Positions 1-12,224 of a DNA stretch of 64,000 nt are shown here, piece by piece. The position numbers and the translations under genes were made by a program. How positions within the stretch are numbered: position 1 is the stretch's first letter; each line of letters starts with the position of its first letter. The stretch is from positions 150,097,889-150,161,888 of the forward strand of contig CANTUZ010000002.1 of NCBI GenBank assembly GCA_947846985.1, in the 5' to 3' direction. This DNA comes from Fratercula arctica. Its lineage: Eukaryota; Chordata; Aves; Charadriiformes; Alcidae. Under the pieces are notes generated by a model. That model had not been told where the DNA came from. It was given only the letters and a program-made list of their open reading frames with translations, and did no database searches.

Positions 1-980
1 GGTTTAGGGTGATGTATCAGTCTGTGACAAAAGGGCTGAGGACTTCAAATGACTTGGGTGGGAAGCTTCTCCTTTTCCGTGTTTCATTGGGAAATATTAT
101 GGTTCCAAAATCCAATAAGAAAATTCCACTGTATTATCTGAGCTGACAGAAAGTGTGAATCTTTTTTTCAAATACAAAACTGCAAAGCATTAGACAAAAG
201 GCAAGTAACTAATCCTTGTTTAAAATAGCTTGCTTTGTTTAAAATACAACATATGCCCCCTGGCATTAACTACTTCAGATCTCAGGGGCTTGAGGTTATT
301 TCAGGATTCGGTAACTAATGCAATAATTATATTACTAGGGGTTTAAGCAACAACGTCTACATAGTTTAAATATCTTCCTGTAACTGCCTGGTGATAAACT
401 ACATTACACATCCTCCAGAAGGCAATATATTCTGAACACTCAGACAATATTTATGAGTTTGTTTCAAAGGTTTCTGATTTTATTTAGAGTGTTCAAAGTG
501 TGTAGCCATAGTCAAAGCAATACATTTTAAACCCTGCCATAAATCATTCACTGTGCAAAAGCAAACTTTCATTAAAAAGAAAGCCCTTAATTGGTGAGAA
601 CTTCCTGAGTGTAAACTGTCACTTTGGATACCACCTCTTGAGCCTTTCTTGAGCAGATGGTCATTAACTTGTGGCAGGATGGGCACTCCAACTGCCCGAA
701 TCATCCAGCTCCGCTGTACCGCCCCGGCCATCCCCTTGATGGGCCAGAGACCCCCACAGCCAGCTCGAGCCCCCTGCAGCCGGTTCAGCAGCACAGACCA
801 CCTTCACCACCCAGGGGACCCAGCCCATCACCACCCAGCTCCCAGCCTGAAATTCAGCATTTCAGCACCTAACCAAGCGGCTGCAAGCTGAACCACTGAA
901 TAACCATTATCACAGAGACCCAAGATCTCCTTTGCTATCATTCATGTTTTTCTTCAGTGCATGTTCTTTAGCTCATACAG
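1..980. other. Intron 1 sequence, nothing recognised
   Basis: AT-rich unique sequence with a small GC-richer patch at 690-800. The short open frames across that patch show no known domain. Confidence 0.7.
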
Positions 981-1099
981 AATCACAGAATCATAGAATG
1001 GTTCGGGTTGGAAGGGACTTTAAAGATCATCTAGTTCCAACCCCCTGCCATGGGCAGGGACACCTCCCACTAGACCAGGCTGCTCAAAGCCTCATCCAT
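981..1099 (-). mobile_element. CR1 LINE 3'-end fragment (copy 1)
   Basis: Reads AATCATAGAATGG, then GGTTGGAAGGGAC, and a stretch containing CACCTCCCACTAGACC. This is the reverse complement of the CR1 3' end, so the element lies on the minus strand, the same sense as EXT1. Only about 120 bp remain (heavily 5'-truncated, as is usual for CR1). It shares the 3'-end type of the copies at 11924, 25823 and 41253. Confidence 0.92.
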
Positions 1100-4000
1100 A
1101 CATTTAGCTTGGTGATGTAAACAGGTATTTATTAAGCTTATGGATGTTAAGGATTGCCTTTTAAGATTTCAATTAAGAGAGATTGCTAAAAGTCACAAGC
1201 TGACAACACTCCTAAATGTGAAATCAAATTACCAACACTTCCTTCCCTGCACTTCTGAAGGCCATTTCACACCTGGATGAAACCATTCACATTTTAATGT
1301 ATGTGCTTTGACTTCACTGAGGGATGCTGATTTGCCTCCACGTTCCTGGTTGCTCCACCTGGAGAAGTCCTAAAACACATTGACATTGCCCAGCAAGGGA
1401 CCCAGCAAGGATCCTTTCACATGCAAGGATCCCCAGGCCAAATCCAGGGGACACCATCCTGTCAGCCAGGAGGAGTTTGCAAGTGACAAGAAAACTACAT
1501 GGAAGGCAGAATTCAAAAGTTCTTCTGAAGATAAGACAGTGTCACTTTAACTGACCTTATCAACACATCCAGGAAAAAAAAAAAACCAAGCCAGTTGAAC
1601 AATAAACAGGAGAGAAAAATATTACTTTCTGAACCCAACAGTTGTTCAATATATGGACACTGAGTTGTGAGCATCACAGCTTTTACATCAGCCCTCTACA
1701 CCTGCACACAGGTAACTAACTCAGAGCTATCAGAAAGTGAGGGAAGGAGAGGAACTATAATTAACAATAAAACCCTGATATTATTTACAAGTATACCCAG
1801 AAGAAGGCACCTCACCCCTTCAAGCTTGGCTCCCAACAAAGAACATAACAATCTCACCTGGAAGAGCACAGCACTGCTCTTACCCTTCTTCACATCCTAT
1901 CTCCTATCACATCCTTTAACTGGTGATGTTGGTGCCATGGCCCGGGTCAGAGCTGCTCTAGTTATTGGGAAAACAGCAATTCTCCTGTGCCATGTTGATT
2001 AATATCATTTAGGAAGCTGACTTTGTAAGCATTAGAAAAATCAAATTAATTTCATCTACATTACAAAAATCTAATTTATTTCTTTCATAAGCACTAACTG
2101 GCTTTGCTTATCCAGATTTTCCAGCAATGAACCTTGCTCTGAAAAGCTGGTAACTGATCAACATTTTTCTTGTATTGACCAGAAATTTCACTTAGCTTTA
2201 ATCTCACTTTGTATCATGTAATTGAGAAAAAGAATAGTCTGTAACAGCCCTACCCTTCACAATGCTATCATCTTCAGGAATTTTTACAAGAGTTTTATCA
2301 GCTGCTGTGGTGGCCATGACGGGCAAAGCCACACTCCAGGGCCAGTTTCACCATTACATTAAGAGAACATTCAGGGAAACTTCCAACTTCCCCTGTGGTC
2401 AGAGCCAATAATGTAACGCTTGCCAGCATAAAACATTTAGGTATTTTAATATACATTGCAATTTGTGTAATACAAGACCAAACTCAGTAAGGAATGGGAG
2501 GAGAACAGGGATGGCCGAGTGGAATAACAACTGTAGATTAAACACCATCCACAGTGCTTTGCTGGAGGGAGGACAATAAATAAACACAGAACTGCTGATC
2601 TCAGCTCAGTCCTTGAGGAGCTGTAAGGTCCAGGCCACGGAACAGGTCTGGCATAAAAATGCAAAAGCTACTATACAGACAAATTGGGTAATGTCTGTTC
2701 AAGAGAGAAATCTAGGCTTCAGCAGGGAAGGATCACAGATGTGTCACTACTGAGAAGGAAAACCCAGTCAGGTAAAAAGATTTAGGTCACCTGCATAGCA
2801 GGACTAGGAAAATCCACACTGGCTGGCTGCCCTGCATGTGACCCGACGGAAAAAAGGCTCAAATTTACTCTCCAGACAGACAGCTCCTTACAAAGGAAAC
2901 TGGAGATTAAGACTCCACTGGAAATTACCCCTTTGGAGATTAATATGTGCAGAGGCACACGTGTACACACAGGCACTAACGCATCGGCAATGCACTGCTG
3001 GAAACGCATCTGAAGGCAGTGGAAATGCAGCAGGGAGAGCAGAGTGGGCAGGCTGCTCCAGGCTGGGGGCTTTAACGCCGCCGTAAATATTACCCGGCTC
3101 AGCTCTTCTAGCTTGACACAACCACCGCCCGTCAATATGACTGTCAGCTCTGCATTAGCAACGAGCCACATGACAGCCACGGGTCACCCGTTGCCCCGGG
3201 CCAGAGGGACTGGCCGCAGATGGAGCTCAGCGTGCCCGCACAGGAGCAGCCCCAGACACCTTCCTGCCTGGGCAGAAAGAGGAAATGCAAACAGGAACCC
3301 AACACCGGGTGTCATCCAGGAATTTGCTTGATAGCAGCTCTGTGATCAATTGCTCGGGGTAGTGAGCTTTTTAGGAATTATCCAGGAATGCAGAAGCAAC
3401 CAGAAAGCTCCCTCTGAAGTCTGGCTGCAGCAAGTGACCTGCCTACATGCCAAGGTGATGGATGCAGGTGTCGGGGAGCCCGTCCTCTCCTCCTGGCCTT
3501 GGAGGGGCTCGTGGGCCGGGAAAAACAGGAAGGCTTTGATGAAGCGCATGGATATACATGTCAGTGCTACAGAGCTGTCAGGCCACTTTGTTAATGCAGC
3601 CAAGCCTTTAAATAGAAAAATGAGAAATTCTCTAATACTACTTTTTTTTTTTTTTTTTTTTTTTTTAATTTCAGGTTCTTCACAAACCAGTCTTGACATT
3701 GAACTCACCTACAGGGAGGGGGCTTTGCTCCTTCCTTTGCTAAAAGGATAGATTTTAAAATGGCATCTGCAGTAACGTATATGAAGAGCAGGGTTCAGTT
3801 CATGTGTTTATAGAAAACCTTTACTACTTGTTCACTGGTACTTGTTTTGCATTCTCTAAAACATTCCCCATCCCTCTTCACTTCTACGTTTTGTCTCCTA
3901 TAATATTGTGCCTACAACTGGGTTGGATTTTCAGAAGGAGCCATCTCTGGCATGAATTCATCCCTGCTTAAACCCACAGTAAAAATGTCAAAGCCCTTGA

Positions 4001-4989
4001 TCAGCAGTCATCTAGACAGTAGCAGTGCTGAGGAACTTTCCCTGTGAATATTAATTTTCAAAGTTCATTCTGAGTATTCATTTTCAAAGTTGAAATGTTT
4101 TGGTGCCTCTTCTCCCCAAAGCGAGCAACTTCACCACAAGACTGGTGGGCTTTGGTAGGTCTAGTTTTCAAAGGTGTCAACATCCAGTGTTTTCTGGGGA
4201 AGACGATGCAGAGAAGCAGGCTAAACTTTGCACAGAGGGAAAAGTAGTGGAGAACCCAGTAGAAGAAATATTTTCTCTCATTCACAAAAGGTTTTAATAG
4301 GTCTCACCATCACAACTTCCCTGCAAACGGACCGGCGTAATTACACACTGGCCTTTGCACGGCCCCAGGGGAAAGCCTGGAACACCACACCGCATCTGAT
4401 ATACTGAGCTGCGATACTTTGAAGAGACAAGAAAATGAGTTTTCTAGTTATTTATGTAAGCAATTCAGAAAGCACATCCACCAGTTTCTCATCTCAGAGA
4501 GATTTTATTTTTGTGAGGACTTTTCAAGGACAAAGGTTTCAATTCCAAAACTTTACCCAGGAAAAGAAAGAAACAAAAGAGATGAAAACCCTGTAACACT
4601 ATTTTAGCGACAAGCAATGCTGCACCAATGGCTACCGTAACTTCTTGGTGTCCCTGGCACAGACAAGGGCCCGGGTCCGGCATGTAAAGATGGTGGCATT
4701 TGCTGCTCGGTCTCTGCCACAGCTCCTGAAGGACACTGCCATGCCTCCACTGCAGGGCATCCTCCCGCAGGCACTGGGGCCTCCAGGAGGCAAAATGCTG
4801 CAACAAGGAGTCAGCAATGAGACACAAGAACAGTGGACCCACATTTCCTTCAGGCAAATTAATGGGAGGATTCGAGTTCACAGAAAGGTTTGAAATGGAA
4901 GGTAGGAGGGAAAACGACTGATAAAATACACCCTCAGAGCCTTACAGGGTGCAGGTTATGTATTCTCACCTCAAACGTGAGTCGTGTAT
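1100..4989. other. Intron 1 sequence, no gene recognised
   Basis: Unique sequence apart from the poly(T) at 3642. A mildly GC-rich patch occurs at 3050-3260. Open frames up to about 130 codons lie on both strands at 2780-3180, 3350-3750 and 4490-4880; none shows a known domain or plausible splice context. Confidence 0.65.
3642..3666 (+). repeat. Poly(T) run, 25 nt
   Basis: An uninterrupted run of about 25 T, which is A25 on the EXT1-sense strand. No recognisable retrocopy or SINE adjoins it, so it is listed only as a homopolymer likely to vary in length. Confidence 0.9.
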
Positions 4990-5550
4990 CAAAGAGGGAT
5001 CTCTCACTATCTGCCGGCAGTAGCTCTGAGTAACGGCAGCCCTCACAGCCAGGCAGGATGGCCGCCGCTCGCCCAGCAGCGACACAGCAGATCCCGCCGC
5101 CTTTAGGGAGCCATCCTGCACTCTTGGAGGGAGCTTTGCTTAAAGAATAGGCGTGGAGGTTTCTCCACCTCAGAGGCAGGAGCACCGCGAGCACCGCCAG
5201 CATGAGCTGGGGCCCTCCCCTCGCCATAGACAACAACAGGTGCCCACCACGCACCGGCATGGCCGCCCGCCCCCTCAGCCAGCCGAACCCCGCCATGCCC
5301 TCTCTACCTTTCCCCAGAGTGCTGGAGACACAAAGTGGGGCTGCAAGGCTCCTCTGCATTTTTCTTTCCTTCCCGGTTTCCTGCACTGTAATTATCGCCA
5401 GCCATGGCAGACAGATAAGTGGCAGGGGGGACAGAGAGCAGCAGGGAGGTGCTGGCCTCGCTGCCGGTAATGGTGGGGTCCTTCCCCGGTGCCGCGCCGC
5501 ACGGGGCGGAGGTTGGCCATTACGGGCCTCACCAGTCACGAAGCCAGAAA
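4990..5550. promoter_or_regulatory. Intronic CpG-island-like segment
   Basis: By eye about 32 CpG dinucleotides lie in about 560 bp at roughly 60 percent G+C, standing out sharply from AT-rich, CpG-poor intron on both sides. Dense clusters fall at 5060-5102, 5184-5285 and 5455-5545. A YY1-like AGGATGGCCGCC sits at 5055-5066 on the plus strand. It could be an orphan CpG island acting as an alternative promoter or enhancer, or an old GC-rich insertion. No repeat family is recognised. Confidence 0.45.
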
Positions 5551-8500
5551 TTACCGATTCACAGACATAAAGGTTTACAAAAGGCACCATAAACAACGAC
5601 ATCTCTCTGATGACAGGAAGGACATACTCGACAGGCCTCTGGAGCGTCCACGCTAATACGGGGACAGCAAGGCAACAAGGTGCACATCGACTCAAAATGG
5701 AGGCCGAGGGCATCTGAAAAGGTTGCGTACAGGGGAAAAAAATCACTTTTATCAGCATTTCCCTAGAAAACCCAAGTGAGAAAACACGGAATAGAAAATA
5801 CCAGTGTCGCATTCTCAGCAGCACAGTGTCTTACTACCAAAACTGTGCCGTTAAATACAACTGGAGCATTCCTGCACTAAGGTATTACTGCGCCAGAGTC
5901 AAGAATTGCAGAGTTGTTCGCTAGAGAACAGGCAAAGCAAGCATGAATCTGAGAGAGAGCTAATCAAAGCATACTGTGAGGTTTGCAAAAGGCTACTAGA
6001 CAGGGTAAATAAAAGAGAACTGAAAAAAATGCATAGCTGTACAGAAAAACTGGGAGGTAGAGCTGACTTCCCTCTTGTCAATATTTCTAAGGAATACCAT
6101 TGCAAAGTTTTGACAATTACGAAGCACATTAGCTAATCATGAAAATTCATCAAGTATGTCATAAGTGACAAGGAAAGAGTACTTGACTGCTAAAATTGGA
6201 TGAGCCACAAAACGTCCTGACAATCACTTACATAAATCACAGGAACATATCCATCATTCGACACAGAAGGTGTTTCCAGAGAGTAATATTTTCATGCCAA
6301 GAACAAGAAAGTTTGTATACCTCATTTGGAATCACACCATATTTTGATCATTACCATATCAAAGCATTTCAGTGAAAAAAATGGGTTATGCTTTTGTGGT
6401 TTAAAACTGAAATATTTGCAACTGAAGTAGAGGACCTTCCTGTCCACACCAAGGCAGTACGAGCAAGGCAGAGCTGCTTGCCAACATCTCAGGACTGCCA
6501 CTTGCATGTAAGTAATGAAGAAAGACAATAAACACACAGGTACATTTTACACGGTGACACTTCAATCCAGGAAGTAGCACCAGATTACAAATGTTAATCC
6601 TAAATGGTTTACAACATCATTGGAACAAAAGAAACAAGGCAGAAGGTTTATTGCATTTTGTTTCAAGGACTGTACATGTGGCATTACAACACATCAAAAG
6701 TTAAGAGCACTTAAGTGAGTGCAATTGTGATTCCTTTGTTTTCAAATGTTAGGTTCTGGTTTTGCATCTGTAATTAGAAATGTCCTAGTTTATTTTGTTG
6801 GTGGTTTTTTAACTTGTTTCTTCCCCAGCCCCCATCCCAAGTACTCCAAATATGAATTTATAATGTCATTAGTAAGAAATTTCATTTCTTCCTACTACAA
6901 ACACAAACTCAAGGAAACGACTTGCAATCTACCTGAAGATACAGTGTTCTTTGTCGTTTGTTTTGTTTTGTTTTTTTTTTAAAGGAAGCCCTGCTCACCT
7001 CCTGTACGCTCTTCATAGCTGATCCCAGTCGGCAGCCAGAATTGCTCTGCTCTTTAGACATTTGGTTGCATCCGCCCAACACTGGGTACTCCCTGCATGC
7101 TTCCCGTTAAGAGCAACTAACTGCCTTCCTCTTCCATCAATCCCGAGTGTAGAGCAGGAAACAGCACATGGACTAACATGGGTTAGCAGCTTACCAGCTT
7201 CAGCAACTGATATTCACACAAGGCATGGGTTTCCCTTCAGGAAGGCTTAACACACAAGATACAGTAGGTAGTTCTGCCTACAAGGTAACAGGAGGATGCA
7301 AAAAGCAGCAATAAAATACACATTTTTTGACACATTATCCCAAGAAGAAATAATCTGCCATCCACAGCTTCTTTCCTTCCTTCTGCAATTTTTTTTTTCC
7401 TATTCTGAGTCTTGATAGTAGCTCTCAATATGCCACCATGGACTTTTATATAATATTATGGATTACCAACATCCCGTGGACTTTGAAGATGTCAGTGGTA
7501 GCTTAAAAATAGCACACTTGTTCTGTTCTCTGCCATTCTTGAACTGTTGTCAGGAGATATATTGATAATTAAATCTCTGTGTACATCAAAAGACATCCCA
7601 CAGACAGGTAAAATGCATACACTCCATCAGTACAATTAGTCTAAGATGACATCCTAGATTTTCTAGCTAACAAGGTCAAAAGAGAAAAGATGGGAAGTAA
7701 CACCTATTCAACTGCAATCATTACTGGCATATGTCGGTGAATATGTTTGCTGTATTTCTTTTTTAAATTTAAAACTTGTCTTGCTAGCAAAAGGAGAAAA
7801 AGATGGATATAATAGTCCATACACTAAAATACAGCATGTTGAAGAACAGATTATAGAACAACATTCCATATGCCCCAGCAAGACCAGTAATTGCATAGCA
7901 GTTCTCACCTTCATGTAAAAATTTCTCCACAGTTGCCACCTACTTGACAATGAAACAGAAAGTAGGTTGTTCCAATAAAAGTACGGCATCTCCATGTAAT
8001 ATCATGGGCAAATTATCTTGGTTACCAGAATCACAGGCAAGTGGACAGTTGAAAAACAAGTTATCTTCAATTATTTTACAACAATATTTGCCACCAAATG
8101 TGCTCAACTAAATTACTGTCAGTATACCTCTGTGTGAACATGCGGAAGCCTGGTAAGCAGTTATAACTCCCTGACAACAGCAGCACTGGTTATGGCCACA
8201 CAAAGGAAACAAAAAAGTCACTGGTATTTATACTTTACTCTGTTTATGTGACATTATTCTACAAAAGTGGATAAATCTGAAATCCCAGTTCTTTGGATGA
8301 CCTGCAGGGTATGCAATATAATACAGCTCAGTAATTTTGTTCTTTACCTCTCCACAGAAAGAGAATTACATTTCTCTGCACATGCTGTGATTTATAGCGT
8401 TCTGTTTTGTTTGTGCTCATAGATTCCTATTAATACCATTAAATCATATAGCCACTGATGGACCTCAATTAGCACTGAAAACACACAAGCAAAGCTTTGT

Positions 8501-11500
8501 TAAAAATAAAGTTAGCTTACAAAAGACATCCTCGAATCCAAGTTTTCTCATACAACAAAACAAATAACCTGATGAAACAAAATACAATGGGAAACTACTT
8601 GCAACCTTAACTATGGAGAAACACCCCATCAGTTCATAATGAGCACGGGACTGTCATTTATCCTGAAGCTCAGAATAAGGCATTGTCCCCATCCACTCCA
8701 CCAGTTCTTTGTTACTATTCCCATGATTGTCTGCAAGCATATTCAATCCAATTAACAGTTTTTAGGAACAAGTATCTGGCCTTTGCTAGGAAACGTAATG
8801 AACTCTCTGGAGAGAAATCGGAACCTCTCACTGAATTCCCTTTCATTGCACAAGGAGTCCAGGCTCCTTCTCACCCCCAACCCCAGAGGATGGATTTTGT
8901 CACGGTCACTTCACGCAGGGCTGAACCCTCGGAAAGCCAGAAGAGGCTCAAATGGACACCCTAGAAAAATTTGTGCTCTAGAAATTCATTTGAAACGAGG
9001 ATATATGGCATAGTTTGAGTATAAATTCAAATTAATCAGGGGCTAAGGGGTGACAAGCACCTCAAACTTCCATCAACTTTGGCATTTGGCACTACTGTAA
9101 TCAGAAGACCAAACCAGCCGCAAGGCAAAAAAATCATTATGCATTTCTATTTAACAGCCTATCTGCAATCTACCACCATTACTATAGAATTTGGTGGGTT
9201 TTTAAAAAATGCATCAAAATGGTACATTAAAATCCATCTTAAAGGTACTAACAGAAGATAAAGAATTACCGTTAAATTAATAACCATGAAAACAAGTTAA
9301 GAGGCACCAAACAACCCTCACTACTGTATTTACTTTCTAACTTTCTAGAAGATGTAGAACAAGACAAATTCCTTCACAGCATCTCCAAACAGATTATCTC
9401 ATGGGTTAACATCTTCACTGTACAAACTTCTGGCTAGTAATTACAATACACTAATCTTTTGTAACAAGACAGAACTGGATTCTTTTTCTTGAAAAAACAA
9501 CTTAAAAATCTGTAGTCAAAGTTATGAGAGGGGAAAGAAAAGCAATAAAAAAGAATAGTTCCTTTTTACCCATTTTCTTTCCTAGACACAGCTGAAAATA
9601 ATTTTTAAAATATTCGATTTAAAAAAGCTTGCATCAGTTGGCTTGGTCTAAAACCATGTAATATGTTTTTAATTAGCATAAGAGAAATTCTTCATGTGTT
9701 TTTTAGAATAATAGAGGGATTCAATTAGTAAAATATGAAGTGCAATAAATGCACAAAAGGAACTTTCAAACCTTTGCACTGACAACAAAGTATCAATTCT
9801 ATAAACCCTAACCACTGGGCACGGCACTTTCCCTCTTGTGCAGCCCTGGAGGGAACGACTACTTGATGTTTTAAGCAATGCATCCCAAATCAGACAATAC
9901 TGGTCCTTAAGAGATCATGGGAAATTAGTAACACAGCTAAGGACCATATAACATGAACATCCTTAACAGTGTGAACATCCCTAATAGCAGGCTACTTTCT
10001 GAACAGCCGGCAGTGGGAGAAAGGAACCTCGTGGAATGCCAAGGAATTAAATTTGCCTGTCGGCAAGAATGCACCAGTTTTTGGTTTATATGTAGGGGTA
10101 AAAAAGGACTGAGAGAATGTAGCCAGACCATGGCCCCTGGTCCTCCCCTTTAAAAGAGACCTAGCTAATGCCTATAAGTTATCTTTTCCCATCTAATCTG
10201 ATGAAGCCATGGCCAGTTTAAACCTTGGGGAAAAAAAGAAGTTCCAGAGTAAGGCAGAGAAACTCTTAACTGCAGGTAGAGTCAAACACTGGTGATGCAG
10301 GGATTTATAACTAGCGGTGAGGAGCTATGAAGAAGGAAAAATTATAGATATATTTGTGCTGAAGTAGCCGTGTGGAACTTTTACAGAACAGGCTCTGCAT
10401 TTTCCAATATAAAAGGAAAAGCAAAACAATAAGCATTTTAATTGGAATCATCTCTTATAAATTAAATATCTAGTCTCTCTCTGACTGAAAGCAACAAACC
10501 GCATTCCATCCACAAACAGTTGCAAACTTGTGAATTCTACACCCGACTTCTGGCATTTATCAAAAGTAACACAGGTTTCTAACAAAGGGAACCAGCATGC
10601 ATCACAGTGACTTGTAAAAATATAATCAGGAATCAGCAAAGAACAACACGACTCAGAATTGCCGTCTTGTTGCAGGGAGATGGCCATGCCTTCTTTTGTA
10701 AGTATGCACTTTAAGAAATCTCTGTATAGTTCAAATAAACCAACTGACCTAATTAGCAGACCACAAACCACAGGACAAACAAGCGAAAAGCTTCCTTGGC
10801 AAGTGTGTTTGCCTTTTCATTGGTGTCTAGGACCACAGTACGTTTATTGCTTTAAAAATATTCTACATAGATCATACTTTGACTCAGTATCTAGAAATAC
10901 AACTCTTCCCTTTCTGGGTACTTTAACAACATTTTAGAAGTGATAAGAAAAACAGTTCTGATGGTAGCTTTTTGAAGAGAAAAGGATCTGGACGAAACAC
11001 TGCCATTGGCAGGTAGGCTCCTGCGCCTTCCTCCTACTTCTTTCCACCGATTTAGCACATCCACATTAGCAGATGGAAAGACGAGAAAGATTTATTTGCT
11101 CATAAACACCTCTCAAGTCAGCAGCAGACAGCTGCCCTCTATCTCAGGGAGAAGACTCTATTCTGACAGGCACGTCAAATGCATTTGTCAGTATATATTT
11201 GGGCATATTGATACAGGCTGCCTCTCATCCCTGAGCGGTACCTCTTCCCCACTCCTATGCTATGTGACATGAAATCTGGCTTCTCAGGAGACAATGAAGA
11301 ACATGCACACTCTCACACATACACACATCTTTGATCCACATAAGCTCAGGACACAATAACTTCCCCTCCATTATTCTTACCCTGAAATCTGACAACTGCA
11401 GAAGAGAGCCCAGCCACTTCAAAGCGAGATGAATCTTGAACAAGTCAACAACACTGGAGGAAAAAGAAAGACACACTTTCAAATAAGCAAAACACCTTGA

Positions 11501-11923
11501 TCAGACTTGCGCCCAGACTCCTGTAATTTCAGAGGTGCAAGAGATCTAGATTTGAATTTTGCAATTTTGAGCTCACTCCAGGCCACCTCTTGCATCTTCT
11601 TCCACCAGCTCTAGCTTTCAATTGAGGCAGACTACAGCTAACAAAGTCATACAATTTATCTGATCCAATAAAATCATCCAGATGGGAAAGATCCTTCCTC
11701 AAATGCCTTGTTATCTTAATCAGATAATAGAGTTCCAAAAGTTCTTTTTCAGGCTGCTAGGAGGCAGACACATACATATGACTCATCGAAATGGCTCTCT
11801 GGGCAAAGATCAGCTATGTCCTTGCACCTGCATCTGTTTTAGCATGACTGTTTCTTGTTCCTTCGCTACTTGCCACATCAGGTCCTTGAGATCCTGCAAT
11901 TTCCCAAAGTGCGGCAAAACTCT
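5551..11923. other. Intron 1 sequence, nothing recognised
   Basis: AT-rich and CpG-poor throughout. No repeat family, RNA gene or coding segment is identified. A T-rich patch lies at 6955-6981. Confidence 0.65.
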
Positions 11924-12222
11924 GGGGAGAGACTTTTTACCACGAAGTGTAGTGATAGGATGAGGGGTAACGGTTTTAAACTGAAAGAGGGGAGACTGAG
12001 ATTAGATATTAAGAAGAAATTCTTTATTCTGAGGGCGGTGAGACACTGGAACAGGTTGCCTGGAGAAGTTGTGGATGCCCCATCCCTGGAAGTGTTCAAG
12101 GCCAAGTTGGATGGGGCTTTGAGCAACCTGGTCTAGTGGGAGGTGTCCCTGCCCAGGGCAGGGGGGTTGGAACTAGATGATCTTTAAGGTCCCTTCCAAC
12201 CCAAACCATTCTGATTCCATGA
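11924..12222 (+). mobile_element. CR1 LINE 3' fragment (copy 2)
   Basis: About 300 bp of CR1 3' untranslated region on the plus strand, from the GTAGTGATAGGATGAGGGGT motif through CACTGGAACAGGTTGCC, TGGAAGTGTTCAAGGCCAAG and the terminal GGTCCCTTCCAACCCAAACC with a degraded octamer tail. It is antisense to EXT1. The open frame across it (11855-12136) is a chance opening within CR1 noncoding sequence. Confidence 0.95.
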
Positions 12223-12224
12223 CT

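Noticed and set aside
5906..6136. 76-codon plus-strand frame with a Lys/Glu/Arg-rich, protein-like composition
   Set aside because: It starts at TTG, resembles no family I know, and the composition can arise from A-rich DNA.
11855..12136. 93-codon frame that looks protein-like (plus strand)
   Set aside because: It lies almost wholly in the CR1 3' noncoding region of copy 2.
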